From Arsenophonus sp046530765 (GTDB lineage: Bacteria; Pseudomonadota; Gammaproteobacteria; Enterobacterales; Enterobacteriaceae), in the NCBI GenBank assembly GCA_046530765.1, contig JBHEQS010000007.1:30057-94056 (forward strand): a stretch of DNA of 64,000 bases. The letters run 5' to 3'. How positions within the stretch are numbered: the stretch's first letter is position 1; each line of letters opens with the position of its first letter. The notes beneath the pieces are model-generated. The model was not told the origin of the DNA, made no database searches, and saw only the letters and a program-made list of their open reading frames with translations. Positions 47,113 through 59,216 of the stretch are shown in pieces. The position numbers and the translations under genes were made by a program.

Positions 47113-48615
47113 CAATTTTTATTAAACTAGAGTAATAGCTTTTATTATAACTTGTGAAGAAAATATATTATCTTAATGTTTCTTTTAAATAAAAAAATCA
47201 CTAGTAATATTTAAACTGTCAATAATATTTATTATTTTTTTGATTAATAATTTATACCAACAACAATATTATCAATCTTTCTGATGATAACTATAAATAA
47301 GCTGTTGATTGAAATAAAATACACTGTAATTATTTACGATTAATATATTTTATTGTTATGTAAAGTTTCTATATATTTTTTCTAAAATTTTTTATAACTT
47401 TAATCTACTTTTTACTATATTAATTCTATTTATTATAAAATATAATTTTAAGTAATTTCTAAATGTTTCTTTGATAAATAATTTACTAATTTCTTAATCA
47501 TTTTGATAATTAAACAGATATTAAACAATATCCGTTTAATCTTGTTTGTCAATCTTTTGTGATATAAAAGATTATAGTTTGTCTAAAATTTATATAAATA
47601 TCTTAATAGTTTTTAACATGTTAAGAATTCTTTATTTATTAATATCAAGTATCTTATATCAATAATCTAATGCATAATTTGTCTTTTTAATATACAAAAT
47701 TAATTATTTCGTCATTAAAGTACGTTATTGAAATATTTTAATCAATTTGATCAGTAATATCATTATCTTTATTAATTAATTTATTAATTGCATTTATATA
47801 ACTCGCATTTTAGTTGTGTAGATAATAAATAAAATATAAGTTTATATAATTTAAGTATTTAATTTCAACTATATATTAAATTTTAATACTATCAACGATA
47901 GTTTTTGATTATATATTTATTTTAACTTTACTTATATATTAACTATGTAAATTAATATTATTAGTTTAATATAATGATAGTTAAAACGCTTACATTATTT
48001 TTTCTATTATTCCAATCTTATTAAAATGTTTAAATATTGCCTATAAAACTATTTCTTATTATTAATTTTATTAATACAAATGAAATTGGTTATTTACTTT
48101 AAAATTAAAAAGATAATTATGATTAGCCTTATAATTATCAGAAAGATATATCAATTTTTTGCTGTTAATTTTATTAAACGATTTATCAAATACTTTATAA
48201 ATATATTATTTTACTATTTTTATATTTTGTTATGCAATTGTATAATTTATAAATTATATTAATATTAATCTTTAAATAATAATAAAAATCTAATTATGAA
48301 TTGATGTTAATTCATAATAAAATATTATGTGTATTTATGTGTAACCCTTAGATTTTTATAATTATTTATCTAAATTACTTATAATAATGAGATATTTTTT
48401 ATAAATAATTATAAATCAATAAGATAACTAGTTAGAATTAAATAGTTTAATTTATAAAATTTCATTATTTCAAATAAGTAAAATATTGTTAAGATAATTT
48501 TTTTTATTCAAACAAGTAATCTTTAATATGATGCATTTTATCTCTATTAATAATTAATAAATAGATATATTAAAGTTTTTTAATTTAATAATAACTTGAT
48601 TATTTTATTGTTCAG

Positions 48616-48656
48616 TATTAAAGATCAATCTCTTTTAAATAGATTGATCTTTAATA
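48616..48656. repeat. Inverted repeat, 16-bp stem
   Basis: tattaaagatcaatct at 48616-48631 pairs exactly with 48641-48656 around a 9-base loop. No gene is nearby. Confidence 0.78.
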
Positions 48657-49383
48657 TAAATTTTATATTTTAATATTCTTGAATATTTAGAAATTGGTTT
48701 AAAATAAAGGAGATTAAAATGTATTTAATATATTTAATAATAATTATAAGAATAAATAACTAATTACTATTTTAAATTTGTATAAAATAGCAAAAAAAAT
48801 AATATTTATAAAATTAGTAATTTTATTTTTGATGAAAAATAAACACAATTAGTTATTTAAAACAACTACTTTATAAAAAAATAGCAACTTTATCTATTTT
48901 AATTGTAATTAAAATATATAAATATAGTATAGTACTATTTTAAATTTGATTTCAGTATATTAAATATTTTTACTAAATAGAAAAAATATATAAGTTAAAT
49001 TTTGTGCACACGTATTAATAGTATTAATTAACTATTTTCTGTAAAACAAGTTTATATTGAATAATATAAACAATTTTATCATTTAAATAAATATCTTTAA
49101 CTATCATTTACCACCACATCAAGTTTTATATTAAAAATATTATTTATACATAGATAGAAATATGTACAGTAAGACGATTAGATTAGCTTTAAATAAATAT
49201 TGAAAAATTCCAATTAAACAATAATGAAGTATATTTTATTTTTTTTAGAATTATAATTTACTAAAGTAATAAAATTAATACTTTTTTTTGAATTAATTTT
49301 AGTTAGTAATAATAAAACAAAAGATCTATTGTTTAAAACAATATATGCTAGAATTATTATAATGTACATTATATAACTTACTT

Positions 49384-49415
49384 AATTCAATATCTTTATT
49401 TGTAGATATTGAATT
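49384..49415. repeat. Inverted repeat, 12-bp stem
   Basis: aattcaatatct at 49384-49395 pairs exactly with 49404-49415 around the loop ttatttgt. Confidence 0.7.
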
Positions 49416-49810
49416 ATCTATAATAGTTATTATTTATCAATTTTAAATTGTATGTTTTCTCATTAAAATTATCTTTATATTTATCTTAAATACTACAAGA
49501 ATATAATTCTTTGCTATTGTTAAACTTATGACTATCAATATTGCAATATTTTTTTGTTTATTAATACATTTATTTTATCTAATAAGATAAAATATTATTT
49601 ATATTCCCATCAATTACTGTAATAATCGCATAATTCATAATTATTTAGTATAGAGCATTTTATAATTAGTTATAATATTTTATTTTAAAATATACATTTT
49701 ACTCTATAAAATCTACATTTTAATTTGTATTTTAATATTAAGTAATATTAGATAATTCATCTCTTACTTAAATAATGTTTTCTTTAAAAAACTAATTTTT
49801 ATTAGAACGC

Positions 49811-49836
49811 AAACAATTATAGATCTATAATTGTTT
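49811..49836. repeat. Perfect 26-bp palindrome centred on AGATCT
   Basis: aaacaattataga at 49811-49823 is followed directly by its reverse complement. Outside it, cgc (49808-49810) and gcg (49841-49843) could extend the structure after a small bulge, giving a hairpin with a G/C base. Confidence 0.82.
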
Positions 49837-50168
49837 AGATGCGAATATATTAATTTAATGTTCTTAATTACTTTTTTTTCATTGATATTTAATAATATTC
49901 ATTAAATAATTTAGTTTTATAATAAATCTGAAATTTTCATATTGATTTATGAAAAATTTAATTTCTAATTAAGTATTTAATGATAATTTTTTAGTATATA
50001 AACAGAATATAATACATTATTATTATAACAAATTATTATATAGCGTTGTTATTGCTTTAGTATGCTATTTCAGTATCGAATACTAATAAATTTTTCACGA
50101 ATATGGAGATATCAGTTTTGTTCTCACTAACTATTGCAACTTTGGAATATGTATAACACCTATAAATA

Positions 50169-50213
50169 TATTTGTACGATATAGTAAATAGTATTTGTAC
50201 GATATAGTAAATA
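50169..50213. repeat. 23-bp direct tandem duplication
   Basis: The 22-base word starting tatttgtacgatatagtaaa occurs at 50169-50190 and again at 50192-50213 with one base between. Both copies are identical, implying a recent duplication. Confidence 0.9.
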
Positions 50214-50750
50214 ATTTTAACTATTATTGAAATTATTTTTTTTCAGTGCAGTTTTGATTATTTTAGTTAGAAAATTATTGTTAAATTTATAAAAAAAATT
50301 TTTATATACTTGCTTGTCGCTTAATGTTGTATTTCGCACTATTTTTATATAAATGATTTTTAATTGAATTATTAGCAATTTATTTTATTTGAATTTACAA
50401 CTGCTTTTTCAAGTTTGTATAACACGCAAGTGTACAATTCTAATTTATTTGTGTGTTATTTAGTGCATTATGAATTGTTTTTATTTTAATTGGAATATAT
50501 ATACTAATTTTTTATTATTTAAATTCGTTTTATTAAATATGCTTTTTATAATTATTTATAATAATTACTTATTAAGTATGTTCTTGTCTTTTAAATCGAT
50601 CATCATAATATAATCATTTAATTATTTAATATATAGGTATTATTTCGAAAATTTTTATAATTTTTAAATTATTTGTTACTGAAATTATATTAATTTCTTT
50701 ATATTATTAATTATGTATCTCATAAATTACAAATTAAGTAGTGTTATTGC

Positions 50751-50774
50751 ATTTATTTATTTATTTATTTATTT
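50751..50774. repeat. Tetramer microsatellite (ATTT)6
   Basis: Six copies of attt in tandem. It is the main exception to the 7-bp period of the other microsatellites. Confidence 0.85.
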
Positions 50775-51698
50775 ATGATTAAAATATTTATTTTTTTCGA
50801 ATTAGTTTATGATTTTAATAAAATTATATATGAAAATCATCTATTTATTATGTTATCATTTTTTATTATAAAATTTTTAGTTTATCAATTCTATTATTAT
50901 ATAATTGTTAAGCTTCTGATTATTCTCATTTTTTATACGTGTCCTTTCATGTTTACTATTAAGTCAAATATTTTAGTGAAAGTTTATTATGTTTAATACA
51001 AGAATATTTTTTATCTTATTAGCATAAAATAATAATAAGTTTTGTTTTATATTAATTTTATTTTGTTTTAATAAATTTCTATTAAGTAATTTTTACTATG
51101 CAAATATCAGTATAATTAATTGTTATAAGTATTTTTTTTGAAAAAATAATATTATTTCTATATTAGTAAAATTAAAATAATACGTCAGTTTCAAGTTCAT
51201 ATCTAAGATTTTGTGAAATTTACTATTTAATTAATATAAAAATATTATTTACTAAGTGAGCTTACAATAACATACTAGTTAAAATTAAGAGTTATATTTA
51301 GTTTTTATAGATAATTTTATTAATTTATGTTATCTGAGTAATTTATTTAAATTCTATAAACTAATTGTTGTAATTTACATATAAATCATTCTTATATTTG
51401 TTTTACTTAGTTTTTAAAGTTAACAAAAGTTTTACATTTTATTTTAAATTACATTAATTACCATGTGTTTAAAATTTTATTATAAATTTTTATATTAATG
51501 ATTTTTAATATATATAAAATTGATAAGATGTAAGTTTATAAATACTTATTACATTAATAATTTATAAAAATTAAATTAGATTAGTTATTATTAAGAAATA
51601 TATTTTAATAATAATTTATTGCAATTTTCAAATATTTTATATTTTGTTACAAATTTATGTATTTGTTAAATATATCAAGTTTGTTTATGTTTTATTTA

Positions 51699-51764
51699 AT
51701 TTATTTTTTTAAAAAAATAAATGATAAACAGATAATTTTTAATAAAAAGTTTTATTAAAAATTA
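51699..51764. repeat. Two adjacent palindromes (24 bp and 32 bp)
   Basis: The first, 51699-51722, is atttattttttt followed by its reverse complement. The second, 51733-51764, has 15-base arms starting taatttttaataaaa around the two bases ag. The two hairpins stand only 10 bases apart. The first resembles the palindrome at 62182-62209. Confidence 0.82.
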
Positions 51765-52089
51765 CAGAATATTTATCAATATTGACTATATTTTTAGTTT
51801 ATGCATCATATATTTTATCTTTGAATATTGTATATTCTTTTAAAGAAATATGATAATTTTTACAGACAAAGAAGAAATTATTAATAATTATTGTTTAATA
51901 TTTATCTAGTAACTTTTTTTTATAAATAAAAAAAACTTCTTATTTAAATTATATAAATTAATATATAGAACAACAATTAAATTATAATTGACTATTTTTA
52001 ATTTAATATAATTTTTTTGATATTTTTTAAAGTTAGAAACTTTTCATTTAGAAAATGGTTATGACCAATTATATTTAGTCTAAAATTAA

Positions 52090-52123
52090 ATAATACATAT
52101 TATATGAATATAATATGTATTAT
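52090..52123. repeat. Inverted repeat, 15-bp stem
   Basis: ataatacatattata at 52090-52104 pairs exactly with 52109-52123 around the loop tgaa. Confidence 0.75.
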
Positions 52124-53305
52124 CAAACAAATGAACAAAATAATAGAAAAGTGCTATTGTAACTTTATAAGACTATAATATTATTTTTTTACATTTATTA
52201 TATATGTATGTGTATATGAAAAACAAAATATATAATTATTAATTGTTCTTTGTTTTCTGTAAATTTCACAATATCAATTGCGATCAATAATACTACATTT
52301 GATGTATCTTTATTAATTATGACTATCAATCTAATTATTTTGTTTTTATATTAGAAATTAAATTATTACTATTATAGGATTAAAATATTAGTTAGTTTAT
52401 ATGAGAATTTATTTTATATGATGACTAAAATAAGAGTTACATTAGTATTAAGTTATTCTGATATAATAAAATAAGTAATTATTTTTAATAGTTATAATTT
52501 TTTTATATTATTTATATTTTATTACTTATGAACTTGTCATAGAATTTATTTAGTTTTTTTTTAAAAAAAACTGATATTGTTTTTTATTTTTTTATGATCA
52601 GTAAAAGTTAGATTTTATTTATTATTTAAAATTTTAAAGTTTTGTTAGACACTAACATACTATATTTAAGTTGCAATAAAATTTAAATTTTTTTTATCAC
52701 ATTATTTGCATTTTGTAATTAGTTAAAATATTAACAATGCGTGAGATATCCTTAATAATTTTAGCTATTATTTCTTAATTTAATTTCTAGCGCTTTTGAT
52801 ATTCCAATGTTATTACTCGATACTAAAGTACAATAAATTTTATTGATAAGTCAACTAAACTTGGAATCAAGGTTATAGTACTTTAATGCTGATGATATTC
52901 TTAGTCTTAATAATTATATTGTTCTATTGACTGCGATTTAATAAATATATGTCAATAACATTATATTTTATTATAATAATATTTTTATAAAACTGAGATA
53001 ACTATTGAATAATATTGAATATTTCCATTACATAATCATTCAATATTAGTTTTTAATGTTATTGTTGTTTGATTTAATGAGTTTAACAGCAATATAACAA
53101 AAAAATACGACTAAATTATTGATTATTTCTCTATTAAAATTTTGAATTAAGTAAAAAATAACAATTATTACTAGAATAAATAGAAAATAACTAATTTTTA
53201 ATGTATATGACAAAACTTGATTTTATTACATTACAAATATGATCTGTTATAATATTTTAATGTAAATTATTTAATATAAAAACAAACATTAGAAAACTTA
53301 CAAGT

Positions 53306-53335
53306 AATTTTATATTATATAATTTTATATTATAT
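53306..53335. repeat. 15-bp direct tandem duplication
   Basis: aattttatattatat occurs twice, at 53306-53320 and 53321-53335, with no mismatch. Confidence 0.8.
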
Positions 53336-53854
53336 TTAAATAAGTTAATAATAAATTTTATTAACTCATAGTTTTTTATAAAAAAATACTCATAAATTAA
53401 AATTAGAAAAATATTTAGTAATATTAATATAATAATTAAATTATTATTAAATTTAACTTTTAATTTTATTTACTATTTATAAAAAACGTTTTTTAAGTGA
53501 TTTAAATTATATGTTATCATAACAATATACAGTTATATCAAAGTAAATATAACTATTTACATAAATATTTTTAATAATTATATAATTTATCAATATTATA
53601 GAAATATAACAAGCTATCTAATTCAAATAAGTTTTATTATAAAAAACTTATTTGCATTAATTTCTGAAAGATGAATATAGATATTAATCTATATTATATT
53701 TATCTAAAAAGAAATAAATTAACATAATTAATGTTCTAATTGATATAATATTGCTTTTTATAAAATTATTTAATATAAATATTAATATATTTTATTCATT
53801 ATATTACTCAATATTTATACTTTTTTTTAAAAAAAACAAAATTTACTAATAATA

Positions 53855-53890
53855 TCAATCTTATAAATATCAGAATATTTATAAGATTGA
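53855..53890. repeat. Inverted repeat, 16-bp stem, loop caga
   Basis: tcaatcttataaatat at 53855-53870 pairs exactly with 53875-53890. It lies about 240 bases upstream of lpxL and 20 bases after a T8A8 block. Confidence 0.8.
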
Positions 53891-54129
53891 AAATTAGAGA
53901 TTAAATTTAATTTTTATTATTTATGTATCTTCTATTAATTCTATGCAATAAAAACCATCTACGAAACAAAGGGAAAATAAAATAGTTTTTGATATTAATT
54001 TTTTATTTTGTCTTACTTTTTATAATAAAAAACTAATAGTCTTTTTACTATATACAATTAAAATTTAGATTTTCTAAAAAAAATCATAGTATATAATATT
54101 ATTTATAACTTAACTTAAACATAACAAAG

Positions 54130-55074
54130 ATGATAAAAGTATCTACTTTTAAAATTTCATATTTATATCCACAATATTGGTTAACGTGGTTAGGAATTGT
54201 ATTACTTTATTTATCAGTTTCACTACCTTATCCTATGATCCATTTGATAGGAACTCGTCTTGGACGATTTTTAAAATTTATTCTAAAAAAACGCCTGCAA
54301 ATAGTAGAGCGTAATTTAGAACTCTGTTTTCCTTATATGAACGAAGATAAGCGTAAAGAAATGATTAATAAGAATTTCGAATCAGTTGGAATGGGATTGT
54401 TTGAAACTGGTATGGCTTGGTTTTGGTCTGATAAACGAGTGCAGCGTTGGTTTATAATTAAGGGACAAAATAATATTAAAAAAATTCAACTGACAGGACA
54501 AGGAATCATTGTAGTAGGAATTCATTTTCTAACTCTTGAATTAGGTGCACGTATTTTTGGTATATTAAATCCTGGTATTGGTGTTTATCGCCCAAACAAT
54601 AATCCAGTAATAAATTGGATGCAAACATGGGGGCGACTGCGTTCTAATAAATTCATGCTTGATCGTAAAGATATAAAAGGTATGGTACGTAACCTCAAGA
54701 AAGGAGAAATTTTGTGGTACGCTCCTGATCATGATTACGGTCCAAGAAAAAGTGTTTTTGTGCCTTTTTTCGCAGTAAAATATACAGCTACTACAATAGG
54801 AACTCATATTTTGGCTAAGCTTGCCAAGCCAGCTATCATACCTTTTATCCCTAAACGATTAGAAAATGCTAAAGGTTATGAGTTATTGATTCATCCCGCC
54901 ATAACATCTCTTCAACAGAAAGATGAAAAATCTACCGCTATTTTTATGAATAAATTGATTGAAAAAAAAATTATGCAAGCACCCGAGCAATATATGTGGT
55001 TGCATCGTCGATTTAAAACTAGACCATTAGGAATGCAATCTCTTTATAGTGATTTTGATAACATACATAATTAA
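54130..55074 (+). CDS. lpxL: Lipid A lauroyl acyltransferase LpxL (HtrB)
   Basis: LpxL transfers laurate from acyl-ACP to Kdo2-lipid IVA at the inner membrane. The protein has 314 residues, against 306 in E. coli. A single N-terminal membrane segment (residues about 16-35, WLTWLGIVLLYLSVSLPYP) is followed by the acyltransferase domain with the HX4E catalytic motif, His132 and Glu137 in GIHFLTLELGA. Also conserved are GVYRPN-NP-I-WMQTWGRLRSNKFMLDRKD, WYAPDHDYGPR-SVFVPFFAV and APEQYMWLHRRFKTRP. Features are those of LpxL. An in-frame A9 run at about 54962-54970 is intact. It shows that hexa-acylated lipid A, or part of it, is still made. Confidence 0.95.
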   Translation: MIKVSTFKISYLYPQYWLTWLGIVLLYLSVSLPYPMIHLIGTRLGRFLKFILKKRLQIVERNLELCFPYMNEDKRKEMINKNFESVGMGLFETGMAWFWSDKRVQRWFIIKGQNNIKKIQLTGQGIIVVGIHFLTLELGARIFGILNPGIGVYRPNNNPVINWMQTWGRLRSNKFMLDRKDIKGMVRNLKKGEILWYAPDHDYGPRKSVFVPFFAVKYTATTIGTHILAKLAKPAIIPFIPKRLENAKGYELLIHPAITSLQQKDEKSTAIFMNKLIEKKIMQAPEQYMWLHRRFKTRPLGMQSLYSDFDNIHN

Positions 55075-55425
55075 AAAGAATTAATATATTTATATCTAAT
55101 AAGATATTCCTTGCATTCAATTATATATAATTGAATTAACTATAAAAATCAATTCATAAAATAACTTAAACATTTTATTAAATAATGAGTGTATTAATTT
55201 TATATTATTTATCTATAATGTTTTTATTAAAAATAATTAAGTTTATTAAACTAAACTATAAAAACTTTTTAATGCATGATTTTTAAAATTAAAAATAACA
55301 ATATTGCTTAATATTAAATTATTTATAATATTTCAACTAAAAAAGATAATGTTTTGTAAGCACAAAGTGACATTTTTAATTTTTAGAATTTTTCATTGAA
55401 GTTTTAATGAATGGAGAAAAGTTAG
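55075..55425. other. Spacer after lpxL with a 22-bp palindrome
   Basis: This 351-base spacer carries a perfect palindrome at 55115-55136 (attcaattata followed by its reverse complement), 40 bases after the lpxL stop and a candidate end-of-transcript hairpin. The right end should hold the promoter of the transporter gene; ggag at 55413-55416 is its likely ribosome site. Confidence 0.55.
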
Positions 55426-56928
55426 ATGCAATACACTGTAACAAAAATTAAAACTTTCTTTGGGCATCCATATCCACTTAGCTCTCTCTTTCTAATTGAG
55501 ATGTGGGAAAGGTTTTCATTTTACGGTGTTAGGTCATTATTAATATTATTTATGAACGCAACTTTATTGCAAGGAGGAATGGGTTTAACAATAGAACAAT
55601 CATCAGCTATTGTAGGTATTTTTTCTGGAGGAGTTTATATTGCAGCACTTCCAGGTGGATGGTTGGCTGATAATTGGCTTGGACAACGCAAAGCGGTTTG
55701 GTATGGATCACTAATTATTGCATTAGGACACATTTCAATTGCATTTTCTAAAATTTGTGGTAATAGTTTGTTTTTTATTGGATTATTGTTAATTGTACTT
55801 GGAACAGGTTTATCTAAAACATGTGTTACAGTTATGGTTGGCTCTTTGTATAAAAAAGATGATGCGCGTTATGATGGAGGATTTTCACTGTTCTATATTG
55901 GGATTAATATTGGTTCATTTATTGCACCACTAATTATTGGGCCAGTTCATGAAAAATATGGTTGGCACCTAGGCTTTAGTCTTGGTGGAATTGGAATGCT
56001 CATATCTCTACTTATCTTTAAATTGTATGCCGTACCTCAAATAAGCAGATATGCTAAAGAATTTGGTATTGATAACAGCTGGGAACAACCAATCGTAAAA
56101 TGTAAAAACGTTGGCAAATTGATTATATTAGTAATGACATTATTGTTTTTAATTGTTATATTTATTTATACAGGTATTTTGCCATTTAATTGGACATCTG
56201 TAGCTAAAAGTTTTGTTTATATAATTGCATCATTTGTTGGTCTATATTTTATTTATATGTTTTTTCTTACTGGATTAAATAAAAATGATCGTATACGTTT
56301 ATTAGTATGCCTTATATTGCTAGTTTCAGCGGCATTTTTTTGGTCAGCTTTTGAACAAAATCAGACTTCATTTAATATTTTTGCTCGTGATTATACTGAC
56401 AGATATCTTGTTAATGGATTTGAAATTCCAACAATATGGTTTCAGTCAATTAATGCGCTTTTTGTAATTATATTTGCACCTTTATTTAGTTTCTTATGGC
56501 TAACTATGTCTAAGATGAACGTAAACCTTACTAGTACAACAAAATTTGTTATTGGTATATTATTTGCAGCGTCTGGGTTTATCATTATGATAATTGCTGC
56601 AAAAATAGTTATTACACATAATATTACTCTTTCTCCAGCTTGGTTGTGTAGTAGTATTTTACTGTTAACTTTTGGTGAATTATGTTTAAGCCCGATTGGA
56701 TTGGCAACAATGACACTACTTGCTCCTAAAAAAATCCGTGGACAAGTAATGGGTCTTTGGTTTTGCGCCAGTGCGTTAGGTAATTTGGTTGCAGGGATTA
56801 TTGGAGGTAATATTCAATATATGATGTTATCTATTTTTTCATGCTTTGCGATTACATTGATAATTTGTGCTTCAATATTGGCAATCTTAATTATTCCTAT
56901 AAATAAAATGTTAAAAAACGTTGATTAA
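55426..56928 (+). CDS. Proton-dependent oligopeptide transporter (POT/PTR2 family)
   Basis: Proton-coupled di/tripeptide importer of the inner membrane, 500 residues with about 12-14 hydrophobic segments. The POT signature EMWERFSFYGVRS (Glu25, Glu28, Arg29, Tyr33) is intact. So are the second-motif region GGWLADNWLGQRKAV, the helix containing FSLFYIGINIGSFIAPL, and AFFWSAFEQNQTSFNIFARDYTDR in the second half. The opening FGHPYPLSSLFLIEMWERF is closer, from memory, to the DtpT-like branch than to E. coli DtpA-D, so I give no symbol. Peptide uptake would supply amino acids that this reduced genome may no longer make. No peptidase gene is nearby. It lies downstream of lpxL on the same strand but 351 bases away. 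Confidence 0.92.
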   Translation: MQYTVTKIKTFFGHPYPLSSLFLIEMWERFSFYGVRSLLILFMNATLLQGGMGLTIEQSSAIVGIFSGGVYIAALPGGWLADNWLGQRKAVWYGSLIIALGHISIAFSKICGNSLFFIGLLLIVLGTGLSKTCVTVMVGSLYKKDDARYDGGFSLFYIGINIGSFIAPLIIGPVHEKYGWHLGFSLGGIGMLISLLIFKLYAVPQISRYAKEFGIDNSWEQPIVKCKNVGKLIILVMTLLFLIVIFIYTGILPFNWTSVAKSFVYIIASFVGLYFIYMFFLTGLNKNDRIRLLVCLILLVSAAFFWSAFEQNQTSFNIFARDYTDRYLVNGFEIPTIWFQSINALFVIIFAPLFSFLWLTMSKMNVNLTSTTKFVIGILFAASGFIIMIIAAKIVITHNITLSPAWLCSSILLLTFGELCLSPIGLATMTLLAPKKIRGQVMGLWFCASALGNLVAGIIGGNIQYMMLSIFSCFAITLIICASILAILIIPINKMLKNVD

Positions 56929-58417
56929 TAAATAATTTAGAAAAAAAGTGTATTTAATTTACTTATTAGTAATAATACTATTACAACAACTAACATCTTG
57001 ATAAATTGTTAATAATATAATAAAGAATTTAAATTTCTATATATTTTCATTCTCTAAACAATAGTTTAATAATTTCATACTTTATTAAAGTTAAACGATA
57101 TTATAGTTTAAATTAAAATTATAGTATATTATCTGTAACGGCAAAATAGTTATTATCTTTTTATAAATAATATTTATTTTATTAAAATTATAATTAAATA
57201 AATACTTTCAGTATAAAACATTAATTTCTTTAACATAAATAAAACTTAAATACAAAAAAGTTGCAAAGAAATTCTGTTATTAGTTTATATTATACTTTAT
57301 CGTCAAGTATAATTAATAAAAAAAATTTAGAATTCTTGAAATATTTATCAATTAAAACTAGAAACCAATGTTGTATAATAAACATGTGATTAAGCATATT
57401 GTTATGTATCATTTTTTTATTTACAAAATTTTTTTATAAAAATAAAATATGCACAAGACTGATGGATAAATGATGTTTTTTATAATTCTATTACTATCTT
57501 TTCTTATTTTCTAAAAAGTTAATAAATTATTATTATAGTAGTTATATAGTAAAAAATGTTGATGTTGTTTAAGCTCAGTTACAAATAATATTATAATTAG
57601 AAGTATTCACAATTAATATGTTTTATTTATGAAGTAACATGAATCCTTATATCTATTTTTTTATAAAAAATTATAGTGTTTTATATATTTAAAAAATATA
57701 AAAAAATTGAATTTTTTATTATATATATCTATATATCTTATTTATATTAATAATTATATATATTTAAATTAATTAAGTAAAAGGTGAAATCAATTATAAG
57801 TATTTTTAATATATTTAAAATACTCTTTTAATTATACAGTAACATAAATTATAAAAAATATAATTAAAATATTTAGCAAAATAGCTATTGCCAGTAAAGG
57901 CAATTACTAAATAAAATAACGGCATCAATTGTAATATATACTTTTCTGAATTATACAACTAAAAATTGTTTAGTAAATAGTTATTAGATGTATAGTTATT
58001 AAAAATAAATTCTTAATTAATACTATATTTTTATATTTAATATGATTGAGATCATATTAAATATAAAAATAATGAATAAATAATAATAAAATAATTTTAT
58101 AAGTATTTATTTTTATAAACGACAATATTTTACGTTTAAATAACTTAAAGTAATTTGTATAGTTTTATAAAAATTTATTAATTTTTCTAGTTTTGATAGT
58201 ATTTATTTTAAATTTTATTAGAAATAAAATATTATATAATAAAAGATTTAAACTTTATAGTAGTTTATGCTAGCAGTTTTTTCATTTCTCTACAATCTAC
58301 GATGCACATTAATTGTATAAGTCTTTTCAATTAACTAATCTATAATAATTTACTTTTGTTAAAAATTCAATTATATTAAATTAATTAATACATTTTATTT
58401 AAAATTAAAAATAGAAT
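56929..58417. other. 1.5 kb spacer before tusE
   Basis: No gene is recognised. A small GC-containing hairpin (attgcc at 57887-57892 with ggcaat at 57899-57904) and a strong 21-bp-stem inverted repeat (58026-58071) are present. Confidence 0.65.
58026..58071. repeat. Inverted repeat, 21-bp perfect stem, loop tgag
   Basis: The arm 58026-58046 (core tttttatatttaatatgat) pairs exactly with 58051-58071. It is among the strongest hairpins in the window, about 350 bases upstream of tusE. Confidence 0.9.
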
Positions 58418-58747
58418 ATGTTTATATTTAAAGGTTGTGAAATTAAAACTGATTCTGATGGTTACCTTAAAAATAGCCAAGAGTGGAATGAATCAATTGT
58501 ATATATTTTAGCTAAGCAAGAGAATATTATATTAACTGATCAACATTGGAAAATTATTTACTTTATCAGAGAATTTTATTTTTCATTCAACATATCACCC
58601 AATATTAGAATGTTAGTAAAAGTAATTGCTAAAAAGTATGGTAATGATATTGGGAATAGTCGCTATCTTTATAGCCTTTTCCCAAAAGGCCCTGCAAAAC
58701 AAGCAATAAAACTTGCTGGTTTACCTAAGCCAATAAAGTGTATTTAA
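58418..58747 (+). CDS. tusE: Sulfur-relay protein TusE
   Basis: TusE takes persulfide sulfur from TusBCD and hands it to MnmA for 2-thiolation of tRNA wobble uridine (Lys, Glu, Gln tRNAs). It has 109 residues, the same as E. coli TusE (YccK, DsrC family). FRCxG-type C-terminal features are present as GNSRYLYSLFPKGPAKQAIKLAGLPKPIKCI, with the active cysteine penultimate (Cys108). The middle REFYFSFNISPNIRMLVK is also conserved. Only a weak ribosome site is visible. In E. coli acyP and rlmI lie between tusE and hspQ; here only 469 non-coding bases do. Its presence suggests the tusBCD and mnmA genes persist elsewhere. Confidence 0.97.
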   Translation: MFIFKGCEIKTDSDGYLKNSQEWNESIVYILAKQENIILTDQHWKIIYFIREFYFSFNISPNIRMLVKVIAKKYGNDIGNSRYLYSLFPKGPAKQAIKLAGLPKPIKCI

Positions 58748-59216
58748 ATCGTTACAGAGAATTTAAAATATGAAAATTACTATTTATTTCACAAAGACCA
58801 ATCTTCATTATTATGATATTCAATTTTGACAATTATTGTCATATTTTAATAAATCTTATGATTATTTAATTTGTTTCACAGTTGGTAAGGATTTTATTTT
58901 GATACTATCATTATACTTATTGTAAAGATTGTCATATAATTATGTTGCTTTTATAGATGCAAAGTTAATATAATTTATGCACATTAAATTTTTTGATAGA
59001 TAATAATAATTTTGCTTATATCTCATATAATAGAGTTATATTATTATAAATGAAAAATTCAATATATTGTTGTTAAAAAAACAGATACTTTAATAAAATA
59101 GAGATTTATAATATTTATAAATTACAGATTTTAAGAAACTAAAATAAAAAGAAAATCTATCTAATATTTATGTTTTTTTGAACATGAAATACGCAAGAAT
59201 TTAGGAGATGGATATG
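58748..59216. other. Spacer where acyP and rlmI would lie
   Basis: These 469 bases separate tusE from hspQ. acyP and rlmI, the usual enterobacterial occupants, are not recognisable and together exceed this length, so most of that DNA has been deleted. The Shine-Dalgarno aggag of hspQ is at 59203-59207. Confidence 0.65.

Larger units (their letters stand above)
46055..54129. other. 8.1 kb gene desert between gloC and lpxL
   Basis: In E. coli ycbK, ycbB and the mukFEB genes lie beyond gloC; none can be recognised. The stretch is T-rich on the plus strand and dense in hairpins (47075-47112, 48616-48656, 49384-49415, 49811-49836, 51699-51764, 52090-52123, 53855-53890) and local tandem duplications (50169-50213, 50751-50774, 53306-53335). 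Less AT-rich islands at 46860-46910, 50040-50160 and 50325-50470 may be decayed genes. No open frame has a family motif. Confidence 0.75.

Noticed and set aside
48080..48262. 60-residue hydrophobic frame
   Set aside because: Poly-Ile/Phe/Tyr composition explained by AT-rich DNA; no motif.
50775..50996. 73-residue hydrophobic frame after the ATTT microsatellite
   Set aside because: Composition is typical of translated AT noise and the start sits in the microsatellite edge; no ribosome site.
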